A program made the position numbers and the translations under genes. The notes beneath the pieces are model-generated. The model saw only the letters and a list, made by a program, of their open reading frames with translations. It searched no databases and was not told the DNA's origin. A stretch of 64,000 nucleotides of DNA from Ureaplasma zalophigenitalium (GTDB lineage Bacteria; Bacillota_I; Bacilli_A; Mycoplasmatales; Mycoplasmoidaceae): NCBI RefSeq assembly GCF_025780055.1, contig NZ_JAOXHJ010000001.1, forward strand, positions 1-64,000, written 5' to 3'. Positions 47,026 through 58,225 of this stretch are shown in pieces (the first letter of the stretch is position 1; each line of letters opens with the position of its first letter).

Positions 47026-49032
47026 CTATTTATCGCCATCCTTAATTTTCTTATTAGCTTGTAATTCAAAAATTAAATCGCGGTAATAAGCCGCTTGTTC
47101 ATATTCTTGGTTAAAAGCTGCATCCTGCATCAGTTTTTTAAGTTCACGAATTTGATCGTTGAACGCTTTAGGATCTTTCACACCAATCATTCTTTCGTAT
47201 TTTTTATAATTCTTAGGTTCATTCAAGTCCATTGGAATAGGTTTTACAATTGTTTTTGGAACTATATTATTAATTTCATTATATTTCATTTGAATTTGGC
47301 GACGGCGGTTAGTTTCATCGATAGCTGTCTGCATAGCTGGAGTAATGATATCAGCATACATAATAACCTTGCCGTTAGCATTACGAGCCGCACGACCTAT
47401 AATTTGAATTAAAGACTTATCACTTCGAAAAAAGCCAGGTTTATCTGCATCAAAGATGAAAACAGTAGAAACTTCGGGAGCATCAATTCCTTCTCTTAGC
47501 AAATTAATTCCGACAATGCAATCAAAAACACCAGCCCTCATTCGGTTGATGATATATGTCCTTTCAAGTGTTTTTAACTCATTATGTAAATATGCTGACT
47601 TAATACTTGTATTATTTAAGTAACTAGATAATTCTTCGGCCATTTTAATAGTCATAACATTAATAAAAGCACGCTCATTTTTGTCGTGTAAAATATTTAA
47701 CTCACGGATTAAATCATCGATTTGAAATTCGGTAGGACGGATTTCAATTACAGGATCAAGTAAACCAGTTGGTCGGACAATTTGACTAACGATAACGCCG
47801 TTTGACAGAGCAATTTCCTCATCATTAGGTGTGGCTGAAACGTAAATAACATTATCCAAAGTTTGATTAAATTCATCATAATTTAATGGTCTATTATCTA
47901 AAGCGGACGGTAAACGAAATCCGTAATCAACCAATGTTTGTTTACGAGAACGATCGGTATTGTGCATTCCCTTGACTTGCGGTAAAGTGTTATGTGATTC
48001 GTCGATAATCATTAATCAAGGCTCTTGTTTAATGCTAAAAAAATCAAAAATAGTTCACGGGGTTTGTTCAGGCTCGCGATGTTCTAAGTGTCGATAATAA
48101 TTTTCTACACCTGAACAATAACCAAATTCAAGAATAGCTTCAATATCCTGATTTGTTCGTTGTTCAATACGTTGACTTTCAATCAACTTATTCTCCTTAT
48201 TAAAAAAAGCTACACGCGATTTTAATTCATCACGAATATTTTGGATAGCAATATCCAACTTTTCTTCGTTAAAAATATATTCAGTAGCTGCATATATTGA
48301 AATTTCACTATAATTTTCTATTAACTTATTTGTTAATAATTCTTTCTTTGAAATAGTAGCTATTTCATCAAAATCTAAAACAATTTCGATTTTATAATCA
48401 TCTGCATAACCAAACATTATTTCGACAACTCCCCCTTTTATTTTAAAAGTCCCAGGGAGTAGGTCGTTTGTAACACGTTCATAACCCAATAAGATTAACT
48501 GTTTTTTAAAATTACTAAAATCAAGGGTACTGTGTTGTTTTAAGAAAATTTGATGTTTAATAAATTCGGCTGTAGAAACCGAAGCATAAATACAAGCAAC
48601 ACTCGCGACAACAATTACATCATTAGCAGTAGCTAACGAATTGATAGTTGATAAACGCATACGTTCTATTTCTTGATTAGTAATAGCATCTTTTTCGATA
48701 TACGTGTCTGTATTGGGTTTATAAGCTTCTGGTTGATAATAATCAAAATATGAAATAAAATATTCCACTTTATTTTCGGGAAATAACTCTTTTAATTCTG
48801 TATATAATTGAGCAGCTAAAGTTTTGTTATGTGCTAAAACTAATGTTTTCATTTGTGTTTGAGCAATGACATTAGCGACACTAAAAGTTTTCCCAGTACC
48901 CGTTGCCCCTAATAAAACTTGGCGTTTAATTTCGTTTGATTGAATATTTCTGACCATTTGATCAATAGCTTGTTTTTGATCACCTGCAGGAGTGTGTTTG
49001 CTGACAATTTTAAAAGGTTTATTAACTAACAT
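47026..49032 (-). CDS. uvrB: Excinuclease ABC subunit B
   Basis: 668 aa. Damage-verifying helicase of nucleotide excision repair. Walker [12 protein letters not shown] near residue 40, the beta-hairpin region [16 protein letters not shown]-type [12 protein letters not shown], and motif [12 protein letters not shown]-terminal UVR motif ([15 protein letters not shown]) contacts UvrC. Start overlaps secA's end by 11 bp, as in M. genitalium MG072-MG073. Confidence 0.97.
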
Positions 49033-51427
49033 AGTCTAGTTGACCAAAATCAAAACTTAAATTATCTTCTTCATTAATATCATTATTAAAAGCGTAATTT
49101 CACTTACCAGCGATGCGAACAGTTTCTTGAGCAACCTCGTTTTTTAGTTCTTCAAATAACTTATCGGTATCTTGCACATAAATATTTAAAGGAACTTTTT
49201 GTTCATAAGCACGCAAATTAACACCTTCACGAACTTTTTGTGTAACATCTAAATGTTTTGTTCATTTTTGATCAATAATGGAAATCATTAAAGTATTTAG
49301 ATCACGATTGAAGAATTCGGGTGTCATGTTTTGTTCTTTTTGATCAAAATAGGCACGTAAGTCATAACGCAATTGTTCTCGCATCTGCTCATAATTCTTA
49401 CCAATATATAAATGAACATCTAACGTGTAATTAACTAATAATTCATTCGTAGTAATTTCAATTAGTTTATGAGGATCAATAATATCGTGATTTGGTACAT
49501 TACGAGCTTGGTATAATAAATCATCAATGACTATATCTAGCATACGATAAAACAACACCTTATTGTTTTTGCTCATTAAGATTGCATCCCGTTGTTTATA
49601 GATTAATTCCCGCTGATTACTTAGAACGCTATCATAGTCAATTAAATTTTTACGAGTATCGTAATTTAATGATTCAACCCGTTTTTGGGTATTGTTCAAT
49701 AATCGTGTAAAGAAATTAGTTGAAGTGACGTCCTCAGAAAACTCCTCATCAGCCTTATTTAAAGAGTCAGTAGCAAAACGCGAGAATAAAGTATCCTCCA
49801 TTGAAATGAAGAAACGCGACTCACCGACATCTCCTTGACGGCCTGAACGACCGCGTAACTGATTATCGATACGACGAGAATCTGCACGTTCCGTTCCGAT
49901 CACACACAATCCACCAACAGCTAAGGATTCTGGTGATAATTTAATATCAGTTCCACGTCCAGCCATATTAGTTGCAATAGTCACTGCTTTAAACTCGCCA
50001 GCTCGTGCTACAATTTCTGATTCTCGAGCGTGATTTTTAGCATTTAAAACTTCATGGGGGATATGTACTTTTTCTAATAAACGGTGTAAAATTTCTGAAT
50101 CTTCAACCGAAGCTGTCCCAATTAAAATAGGTTGGCCTTTTTCATGTCGTCGAATAACATCCGCAATAACATATTTTCATTTTGTTCGTTTGTTATCAAA
50201 AATATAGTCTGGATGATCAATCCGTTGAATCGGTTTGTTGGTAGGAATACTTACCACAACCATGTTATATATATTCAAGAATTCTTCAGCTTCTGTAATG
50301 GCCGTTCCCGAAACAGCAGATAATTTTTTATATAATCGGAATAAAGATTGATAAGTAATGGTAGCAACTGTCAAATTTTCGGGCTCAATTTTTAAATACT
50401 CTTTCGCTTGAATAGCTTGTTGCAAACCAGCAGAATAACTTCTTCCATCCATAATCCGTCCTGTTGATTGATCAACAAGGGCAATAACGTCTTCGCCGTT
50501 TTCATCTTGGCGAACAATATATTCTCGACCATTAACAAAAGTAAAATTAGCTCGTAATGCATTGTTTACTTTATGAATATTGTCGGAGTTTTCAATATTA
50601 AAATAATTAGTTACATTAAAAAATTCTTCAGCTTTTTTGATTCCATAAACAGTTAAAATTACTGATTGTGACTCCGGATCTACTAAATAATCATTGGAAT
50701 CGAGTTTCTTAACGAAACGATCTGCTTTCACATAATTACTAACTTCATCTTGTGGCTCACCAGAAATAATCAAAGGCGTTCGTGCTTCGTCGATTAAAAC
50801 AGAATCGCCTTCATCAATAATAGCGAAATGTAAGCCGCGTTGAACTTTGTCATTGTAATTAGTCACCATATTATCACGTAAATAATCAAAACCTAATTCT
50901 GAGTTGGTTGTATAAGTAATATCGCAATTGTAATTTGTTCTTTTTTCGTACTCACTCATACTAGCTAAATTAACACCAACAGACATATTTAAAAAGCTAA
51001 AAACAGGCGTACAGAACTCGGCACCTACTTTTACTAAATATTCATTAACAGTTACCATATGCACACCTTTTTTATAAAGAGCATTTAAATAACCAACTAA
51101 AACAAGGGTAAGTGTTTTACCTTCCCCTGTCATCATTTCGGCAAAGTCACCAAAATAAACAATAATTGCTCCAATTAGCTGAACTTTATACGCATATTTG
51201 TTGTGTACTCGATAAACCACTTCACGTATTAAAGCTAGGGCTTCAACTAATCGGTCGTCTAAAGGGTTGTTATCATTTAAAAAATCAATTAAATTAGCAG
51301 ACATGCTGCGTAATTCTTCATCGGTTTTAATAGCAAACTCTTTTTCTAACTTTAAAACGTCTGTGGCAATTAAATTAGCTTGGTGTAAAATACGGTTTTT
51401 TGGTGATATTTGGCTGAATAAATTCAT
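49022..51427 (-). CDS. secA: Protein translocase ATPase SecA
   Basis: 801 aa. Drives export through SecYEG (secG is at 13.7 kb). Walker [43 protein letters not shown] and [10 protein letters not shown] are all present. It lacks the C-terminal zinc-binding SEC-C tail, as common in mollicutes. ATG at 51427 with GAGAGG is preferred over a start nine codons upstream. Confidence 0.97.
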
Positions 51428-51441
51428 AGATACCTCTCTTC

Positions 51442-52344
51442 TTAAGAATCTCATTTTAACTCAGCAACTGATTTAGGATTTTCGTTGCGAATTAATTCAT
51501 GAATCCGACCATCTTTTACTTTAACAACTAAAGTTCCAAGGTCAGCAAAAATAGGGTTATGTGTAACGATAATAATTGTTGTTTTTAATTCCTTATTAAC
51601 CTCCACAAACCGATTTAAGATCATTTTTGACATTGTTTCATCAACAGCCCCAGTAGGTTCATCTCCAAAAATAATTTTAGGATTCTTAGCTAAAACACGA
51701 GCAATAGAAACACGTTGTTGTTGTCCACCAGACAATTCATTAGGGTATTTATTTTGGTATTCAAGCATTCCAACACCTTCCAAAGCTTTTAATGGGTCTA
51801 TGCGTAAATTTTTATCACTTTGCAAGTCAGCACCCATACGGACATTGTCTATTACAGACAATAAACTTAGTAATCCATATTGTTGAAAGACAAAACCGAC
51901 GTGGTCTTTACGGAATTTTGTTAGTTGTGATTCTTTCATATTAATCAACGCTTTATTACAAACACGAACGTCCCCTGATGTCGCTCTGTCTAAACCTGAC
52001 ATAATGTTCATCAAAGTGGTTTTTCCTGAACCAGAAGGCCCTAAAATGATTACAAAATCACCTTTTTTAATGGAAATATTAATGTCTTTTAATGCCTCAT
52101 AAATGACTAATGAATTCTCAAAAGTCTTGCTAACATTAACTAGCTCGATCACGTTCTCTTCATTGTGCATAGACGTGTCAATGGGACCTTTATGTGGCTT
52201 ATTTGCTTTTTTAATCTCTGCAATTCGTTTTTTTAAAAGTTTTTTTTCTTCCTTATCCAAAGAAGAAAGGATAGCTTTTTTATTAGTTGTTTTAGAGATG
52301 CTATCGGTTTTTGTTTTGGGAGTAGTTAATACTTTTTCGCTCAT
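51442..52344 (-). CDS. ABC transporter ATPase (MacB/LolD type), no permease nearby
   Basis: 300 aa. A ~60-residue charged extension (KEEKKLLKKRIAEIKKANK) precedes the ATPase: Walker A LGPSGSGKTTLMN, Q-loop FVFQQYGLL, signature LSGGQQQRVSIARVLA, Walker B IIFGDEPTGAVD. The family normally works with FtsX-like permeases, none of which is encoded in the window. It precedes secA by 14 bp and may be cotranscribed with it. Confidence 0.88.
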
Positions 52345-52472
52345 AAGTTGATCTCCTATAATTTGGAATTATATTGCTATAATACTAATATTTAATTATA
52401 TTATATAATATAGTGCGTTTAACTATTCGCTTTGAATAGGTATTAAACGATTAAAAAAACAGGGAAATAAAA

Positions 52473-53717
52473 ATGAAAAACATTATCAGTGAACTACGTG
52501 ATCGCAACTTGATTAACAATATTACTAATGAAGAAAAACTCGCCAACGCACTCAAAAAAGGTTATGGCATTTATGTGGGGTTTGACCCTTCCTTTGATTC
52601 ATTGCATCTAGGTAATTATATTATGATTATGTTACTTAGAAGATTTCACCAAGCAGGCATTAAAACAGTAGCTATTGTTGGTGGTGCAACAGGAATGATT
52701 GGCGATCCTAGCGGTAAAAGTCAAGAACGAAATTTATTAGACAAGGAAACATTAACTCATAACATAACAAATGTAACTAAACAATTAATTACATATGCAC
52801 AAAGCGAAGTTCTTAATAACTATCAATTTTATGAAAAAATGAATTTTCTAGATTTTTTACGAGATGTTGGAAAAAGTATTAATGTCAACTATCTTTTAGA
52901 AAAAGAGATTATCTCTTCGCGTTTGGCTACGGGAATTTCCTTTACAGAATTTTCGTACAACCTTTTGCAAGGATATGACTTTTTGCAATTATATAAGAAT
53001 CATCAAATAGCAATTCAGGCTGGTGGTTCAGATCAGTGAGGAAACATCACTACTGGGGTTGAAATCATCAGAAAAAACATGGGTGATGATAACCTTGCTT
53101 GTGGCTTAACAATTAACTTATTAGTAAATAAGGATGGTAAAAAATTTGGTAAATCTGAAAAAGGTGCTATTTATTTGTCTGAAAAATACACATCAGCATA
53201 TGAAATGTATCAATTTCTAATTAACCAAGCAGATGATGATATCGCCCAATTGCTTTATTCATTAACATTAATCAGTGTGCCTGACATTAAGCAGTTATTA
53301 AACGAGCACGAAGAGCAAAAACATTTACGTTTAGCTCAAAAAAAACTAGCCGAAACAGTTGTAGTTGATATACACGGAATAGAAAAATTACAGCAAGCAA
53401 TTGCCATTTCACAAGCTTTATTTAATGGCAATATAAATGCTTTATCACCTGATGATCTGGAAATTGCATTTAAAACAATTCCAAGTGTTGAAATTAAAAA
53501 ACTACCCGTTTCTTTGGTTGATTTTTTAATAGAAATGCAAATTGCTGCGTCAAAACGAGTAGCGCGAGAATTAATTATCAATAATTCATTATTGATTAAT
53601 GGTCAAAAAATTAATGATGAACAGTATGTTCTAGTCAACAAGGATCTCTTATTAAATCAATATATTTTGGTGAAAAAAGGCAAAAGAAATTATTTTTTAG
53701 CACGTATTATTAAATAA
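52473..53717 (+). CDS. tyrS: Tyrosyl-tRNA synthetase
   Basis: 414 aa. Class I: YVGFDPSFDSLHLGNYI (HIGH-type), GGATGMIGDPSGKS, QAGGSDQWGN, and KFGKSEKGAIY (KMSKS-type). C-terminal S4 domain (KRVARELIINNSLLINGQKI). The Trp TGA at 53037 joins the two halves. No T-box leader is seen in the ~125 bp upstream. Confidence 0.97.
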
Positions 53718-53731
53718 ACACAAGAGATATA

Positions 53732-53759
53732 TTGCAAAATACAAATATTTGTTTATAAT
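53732..53759 (+). promoter_or_regulatory. SRP RNA promoter
   Basis: TTGCAA (53732-53737), 16-bp spacer, TATAAT (53754-53759), about 7 bp before the start of the RNA stem. Confidence 0.75.
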
Positions 53760-53764
53760 TTATA

Positions 53765-53850
53765 TGTCATTACAATATTAAGTGGCGTATCTTGTCAGGG
53801 GAGAGATCCAGCAGCAATAGCATAATCTTTTTATGTGTAATGACACTTTT
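53765..53850 (+). ncRNA. ffs: Signal recognition particle RNA (4.5S)
   Basis: Domain IV is clear: GTCAGG, three pairs GGA/TCC closing a GAGA tetraloop, then AGCAGC, the same spacing as E. coli 4.5S RNA. The ends pair perfectly: TGTCATTACA (53765-53774) with TGTAATGACA (53836-53845). About 85 nt, a bacterial short SRP RNA without the Alu domain. A terminator follows. Confidence 0.93.
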
Positions 53851-53861
53851 TAAAGAAAACA

Positions 53862-53888
53862 AAAGTTAGCAATTTATGCTAACTTTTT
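53862..53888 (+). terminator. Terminator of SRP RNA
   Basis: Stem AAAGTTAGCA/TGCTAACTTT followed by a T run. Confidence 0.9.
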
Positions 53889-53957
53889 TTATTTATCTTT
53901 AAGTTTAAAAATGATTCCTTTATAATATGTATAAAAGTAAAAAAGAGGATTATTATT

Positions 53958-54581
53958 GTGTATAAAATTATTGACCACCCTTTAGTTAAAGATAAATTAA
54001 CAAGAATGCGTAAAAAAGAAACAGTTTCAACTGTTTTTCGAACTAATTTAGAAGAGTTAACTCAATTAATGGTTTATGAAGCCACTAAAGATTTAACATT
54101 AAAAAATATTTTAATTGACACACCAGTAACCAATGAAGCAGTTGGTTTTAAATTAAAAAATAAAATTTGTTTAGTACCAATTTTGCGTGCCGGAATTGGC
54201 ATGGTAGATGGTGTTAAACGTTTAATTCCCACTGCGACAATTGGGCATATCGGTCTATATCGAAACGAGGAAACATTACAACCAATCGAATATTTTAAGA
54301 AATTCCCACAAAATATTAATGAATCAGATGTAATTATTTTAGATCCTATGTTAGCAACAGGTGGATCAGTGATTGCCGCAGCTAATATTATTAAAAAACA
54401 CAATCCAAAATCAATTAAGTTTATTTGTATAGTTGCTTCTCCAGAAGGAATTAAAAACGTTCAAGATGCACATCCAGATGTGGATATTTATGCAGGTTCG
54501 TTAGATGAAAAATTAAATGATCAAGGATATATTGTGCCTGGATTAGGGGACGCAGGAGATCGTATTTTTGGAACTAAATAA
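53958..54581 (+). CDS. upp: Uracil phosphoribosyltransferase
   Basis: 207 aa. Salvages uracil to UMP using PRPP. IILDPMLATGGSVIAA is the PRPP loop; PILRAGIGMVDG and the end motif VPGLGDAGDR(I)FGT are diagnostic. GTG start at 53958, with GAGG upstream. Overlaps rpiB by 14 bp. Confidence 0.96.
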   Translation: MYKIIDHPLVKDKLTRMRKKETVSTVFRTNLEELTQLMVYEATKDLTLKNILIDTPVTNEAVGFKLKNKICLVPILRAGIGMVDGVKRLIPTATIGHIGLYRNEETLQPIEYFKKFPQNINESDVIILDPMLATGGSVIAAANIIKKHNPKSIKFICIVASPEGIKNVQDAHPDVDIYAGSLDEKLNDQGYIVPGLGDAGDRIFGTK

Positions 54582-55035
54582 AAAAATTTACTTCGGCAAT
54601 GATCACGCTGTTTATGAAATCAAAAATGAATTAGTAAACTATTTAAAAACTTTAGGATATGTAGTTGAAGATCAAGGATCGCAAATAAATGATGGTCGTG
54701 TTGATTATCCTAATTATGCAGTTAAAGTAGCGGATAACGTTAAAAAAGACAGTCATAGTATAGGCGTTTTATTGTGTGGTACTGGAATTGGGATGTGTAT
54801 TGCAGCTAACAAGGTTAATGGCATACGCGCTGCTCTTCTTTACAACCAGAGTTCAGCAAGTTTAGCTAAACAACACAATAATGCGAATGTAGTTTGTATA
54901 GGTGCACGCGAACATTCGATTGATGAAATAAAAAAAATGTTAAAAACTTATTTAGATAGTGAATTTATGCACGAACGGCACGAGGAACGAATTACACTAA
55001 TTTCTGAATATGAAAATAAACAAAAAAAGAAATAA
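54568..55035 (+). CDS. rpiB: Ribose-5-phosphate isomerase B
   Basis: 155 aa. Interconverts ribose-5-P and ribulose-5-P, feeding PRPP synthesis used by Upp. FGNDHAVYEIK, LLCGTGIGMCIAANK with the catalytic Cys, and NNANVVCIGAR are typical. The TTG start at 54568 lies inside the upp 3' end, with GGAG 10 nt upstream; no in-frame ATG occurs near. Confidence 0.95.
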   Translation: MELNKKIYFGNDHAVYEIKNELVNYLKTLGYVVEDQGSQINDGRVDYPNYAVKVADNVKKDSHSIGVLLCGTGIGMCIAANKVNGIRAALLYNQSSASLAKQHNNANVVCIGAREHSIDEIKKMLKTYLDSEFMHERHEERITLISEYENKQKKK

Positions 55036-55037
55036 AA

Positions 55038-55066
55038 AAACCTTGGTTAACCAAGGTTTATTTTTT
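55038..55066. terminator. Bidirectional terminator between rpiB and rpmB
   Basis: Perfect stem AAACCTTGG/CCAAGGTTT with loop TTAA, A tract on one side and T tract on the other; serves both convergent genes. Confidence 0.9.
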
Positions 55067-55086
55067 ATAAAAAATCACGTGTGTGA

Positions 55087-55284
55087 TTACGCTAACATAT
55101 TATGTTTACGCAACGTTTTCATTGTTTTTGCAGAAACTTTAACTCTTTGAGTACCACCATTGTCTGTTTTAATGGTTACGTATTGTAAGTTAAGGTTTCA
55201 ACGACGACGTGAGTGGTTCATAGCATGTGATCTGGTGTTTCCAGACATTGCTTTCTTATTAGTTATCTGATCTCTTCGTGCCAT
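55087..55284 (-). CDS. rpmB: 50S ribosomal protein L28
   Basis: 65 aa. MARRDQITNKKAMSGNTRSHA, then NHSRRRWNLNLQ with a Trp TGA at a conserved position; KVSAKTMKTLRK ends the protein. Read with the standard code it would look truncated. rpmB beside a YloV/FakA gene is also the order in Bacillus. Confidence 0.96.
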
Positions 55285-55532
55285 ATGATGTTCCTTTCAA
55301 TAACAATATTGTGTGATTACACAATTACTTATTTATTTTACTAAAAAACTCCTGTTTTGTCCATAAATATTGGACAAACGGTTGCTTATTTAATATCTAG
55401 TGATGTTTTTTAATAGTATTAAATTATAATATATTAATGTTTATAATAAATCATATTTTGATTAAAAACGGTATTATTAATTAATAATGTGAATTATTGA
55501 CACCAGATATTCAGAAGATTTAGGATGATATT
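55285..55532. other. Divergent intergenic region between rpmB and fakA
   Basis: About 250 bp, AT-rich, without a supported gene. It must hold the promoters of both neighbours. In Bacillus the small Asp23-family gene yloU lies between rpmB and yloV; no such reading frame is visible here. Confidence 0.6.
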
Positions 55533-57215
55533 ATGAAAAATATACCAATAAGTTTATTTCGTGAAATGATTTTTGCTGGAACGAAATCAATTGCTGAAGA
55601 ATATACTTATATCAACGAACTCAATATCTTTCCTGTGCCCGACGGCGATACAGGTTCGAATATGAAAACAACAACAAGTGGAGCATTAGAATACATTAGT
55701 GATGAATCTTTAAATTATGCAAATTTTAGTTCTGCATACGCTAAAGGTTTATTAATGAATGCGCGGGGAAATTCCGGAGTAATTTTTTCACAAATTTTCC
55801 GAGGATTCCTTGACGCTTTAAATGTTGATTCAGATATTTTGGAAATTAAAGACTTTCAACAAGGTCTAATTTTAGCAGCGAAAAAAGCATATGATTCAGT
55901 AAGCAACCCAGTGGAAGGAACAATGCTTACAGTCATCCGCGTTCTTTCTGAAAAAATTCCACCAATGGAATTTAATAACATAAACGATTTCTTTCAAAAA
56001 ATTGTGGAAGTTGCTTCAGATGTGGTGAGCCAAACAACCGAAATGCTAGATTCATTAAAAGAAGCTAATGTTGTAGATTCAGGTGCTTACGGATTATTAA
56101 CTTTTTTAAAAGGTATGCTATCGGTTTTGGATCATAATGCCATTATTAATACAGAAAAAAAATGGGAAGCATATAAGCAAAAAAACGTCAAGAAAACTGA
56201 TTTTGTAACTCAACACGACGAAACTGAAAGTTTTGGCTATTGTAGCGAAATTGTGATGAATTTAAACCACAAAATTATTCCTGATGCTCCTAATAAAAAA
56301 GTTTTTAATTTATCAAATTATAAATCTGAATTAGAACAAATAGGTGATAGTTTAGTTTTGGTACAAGATGATAACTATGTAAAAGTTCACATTCATACAC
56401 TAACACCACATAAACTTTTGCAAATTTCTCAAAAATATGGTGAATTTGACAAGATTAAAATCGACAACATGACTAATCAATTCTATGAAACATTAAAACA
56501 AAAAGGGATTGCTTTAGAAAAAAAGAAAATACCAGATTTTGTGCATGATCAACAAATTATCGTGAGTGTTCCATCAGCAAAATTCAAAACATTATTTGTA
56601 ACTGATTATGGATTAGAACATATTTTGGTAACTGAAGACCAAAATATTCCGTCTATCCAGGATTATGTTGATTTAATTTTAAAAACTGAGTCAAAAAACG
56701 TTTTCATTGTAACTGATGATCCAAATTATATTATGGCAGCCGATCATGCCGCTAAAATTGCAGCGGAGCAAAATATTAACTGTTTTATTATTCCTGGTAA
56801 AAACGTTTTTGAAGCATTGATTGCCATCTCGTTATTTGATGAACGCAATAATGCTGCAAAGAACTCAAAAGACATGATTAAAGGAATTAAAAAAGCTATT
56901 TCAGCGAAAATTTCTCGTTCAATCAAGAATGTTAATTTTGAAAATTTACGAGTCAACAAAAATGATTACATTGGTATCATTAATAAAAAAATTGTTAGCG
57001 CTAGCAATGATTCACTAAAGAATCTAAAACAAACAATTCAGGTATTAATTGATCTAAAAAAACACCCAGAAATTTGCTACATATATGCAGGTAAAAATGC
57101 TAAAGCAAGTGATATTGAACAAATTAATGAACACTTAAGTATGCATCATAACATTTTATGTGAAGTGATTCATACTGAGCAAAAACTTTACGATTATTAT
57201 ATTGGAATTCAATAA
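55533..57215 (+). CDS. fakA: Fatty acid kinase catalytic subunit FakA (YloV, DAK2 domain)
   Basis: 560 aa. The N-terminal DAK2-type ATP domain has NIFPVPDGDTGSNMKTT and NARGNSGVIFSQIFRG; a middle domain and a DegV-like-adjacent C-terminal domain follow (residues ~230-560). It phosphorylates fatty acids held by FakB (DegV family) for phospholipid synthesis. Directly upstream of plsX, the next step, 2 bp apart. FakB is not in the window. Confidence 0.9.
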   Translation: MKNIPISLFREMIFAGTKSIAEEYTYINELNIFPVPDGDTGSNMKTTTSGALEYISDESLNYANFSSAYAKGLLMNARGNSGVIFSQIFRGFLDALNVDSDILEIKDFQQGLILAAKKAYDSVSNPVEGTMLTVIRVLSEKIPPMEFNNINDFFQKIVEVASDVVSQTTEMLDSLKEANVVDSGAYGLLTFLKGMLSVLDHNAIINTEKKWEAYKQKNVKKTDFVTQHDETESFGYCSEIVMNLNHKIIPDAPNKKVFNLSNYKSELEQIGDSLVLVQDDNYVKVHIHTLTPHKLLQISQKYGEFDKIKIDNMTNQFYETLKQKGIALEKKKIPDFVHDQQIIVSVPSAKFKTLFVTDYGLEHILVTEDQNIPSIQDYVDLILKTESKNVFIVTDDPNYIMAADHAAKIAAEQNINCFIIPGKNVFEALIAISLFDERNNAAKNSKDMIKGIKKAISAKISRSIKNVNFENLRVNKNDYIGIINKKIVSASNDSLKNLKQTIQVLIDLKKHPEICYIYAGKNAKASDIEQINEHLSMHHNILCEVIHTEQKLYDYYIGIQ

Positions 57216-57217
57216 AT

Positions 57218-58225
57218 ATGTACAAAATCTTATTTGATGTTATGGGTTACGAAAACCCTCTTTCACATGCAATTAGCGCTGCTCGATCATTTGTGAAAAC
57301 ACACCCAAATGTACAAATCACTCTGGTTGGTGATGAACAATTAATTCGCCCTTTATTTGTCTGTGAAAACGAATTTCCGATTTTACACGCAAGTGAATTT
57401 ATTAGTCAAGACGACAGCGTTTTAAGTATTCGTCATAAGCGTGACTCATCATTATCGATTGCATTTAAAAAATTAAAAGATGACTCTAGTTTTCAAGGAT
57501 TAGTATCAGCAGCTAATTCTGCTGTATTTGTATACTATGCTTATAGCATTATTGGTTTGATTGAGCATGTTAAAAAACCAGCATTTATGCCTTTTGTCCC
57601 CACGGTTGATGGTGTTGGATTAAATTTATTAGATGTTGGAGCATCCATTGAAGTAGATGAATACGATTTATTAAATTATGCCATTATGGCCAAAGTAATT
57701 GCTTCTAAAAGAGTAACTAATCCAATTATTAAAATTCTCAATATCGCATCAGAAGAAATCAAAGGTAATAACCTAGTCAAAAAAGCAAATGTTTTATTTA
57801 AACAACACCAAACGGAATTAAATCTGAATTACCAAGGTTTTATTGAACCTAAAACAATTCTTGAACACCCAGCAGATGTCATTATAACTGACGGATTTAG
57901 CGGTAATTTAGTTTTAAAAACCTTAGAAGGTACCGCTAAAACTTTAACTAGTTTTTTAAAAAAAGAATATAAAAAGAAACGTCATTGCTTAGCTGCCTTA
58001 TTTTCTATCCCTATTTTTAAAAAAATGAAAGCTTTTTTTGATTACCGCAATACAGCAGGCGCTTTTGTTTTAGGTACAAAAAGTATTTTAGTGAAAGCTC
58101 ACGGATCAGCTGATGAAAAACAATTTAGCGCGTCGCTTAATGTTTTGTATGACAATATTAAAAATAATGCATTAGATGAAATAACAGAAAATTTAAAACA
58201 ATTTTATGACCAAAGAGAACATTAG
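57218..58225 (+). CDS. plsX: Phosphate acyltransferase PlsX
   Basis: 335 aa. Converts acyl groups to acyl-phosphate for glycerol-3-phosphate acylation. ILFDVMGYENPL replaces the usual DAMGGD.aP; VSAANSAVFVYYA, VGASIEVDE and DGFSGNLVLKTLEG are family blocks. With FakA upstream it suggests that host fatty acids feed membrane lipid synthesis here; no fab genes are seen. Overlaps rnc by 20 bp. Confidence 0.93.
   Translation: MYKILFDVMGYENPLSHAISAARSFVKTHPNVQITLVGDEQLIRPLFVCENEFPILHASEFISQDDSVLSIRHKRDSSLSIAFKKLKDDSSFQGLVSAANSAVFVYYAYSIIGLIEHVKKPAFMPFVPTVDGVGLNLLDVGASIEVDEYDLLNYAIMAKVIASKRVTNPIIKILNIASEEIKGNNLVKKANVLFKQHQTELNLNYQGFIEPKTILEHPADVIITDGFSGNLVLKTLEGTAKTLTSFLKKEYKKKRHCLAALFSIPIFKKMKAFFDYRNTAGAFVLGTKSILVKAHGSADEKQFSASLNVLYDNIKNNALDEITENLKQFYDQREH

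Noticed and set aside
52345-52472. T-box or other aminoacyl-tRNA leader before tyrS, trpS, cysS or lysS
   Set aside because: No TGGTACC-like T-box sequence or specifier stem was found in any of these leaders.
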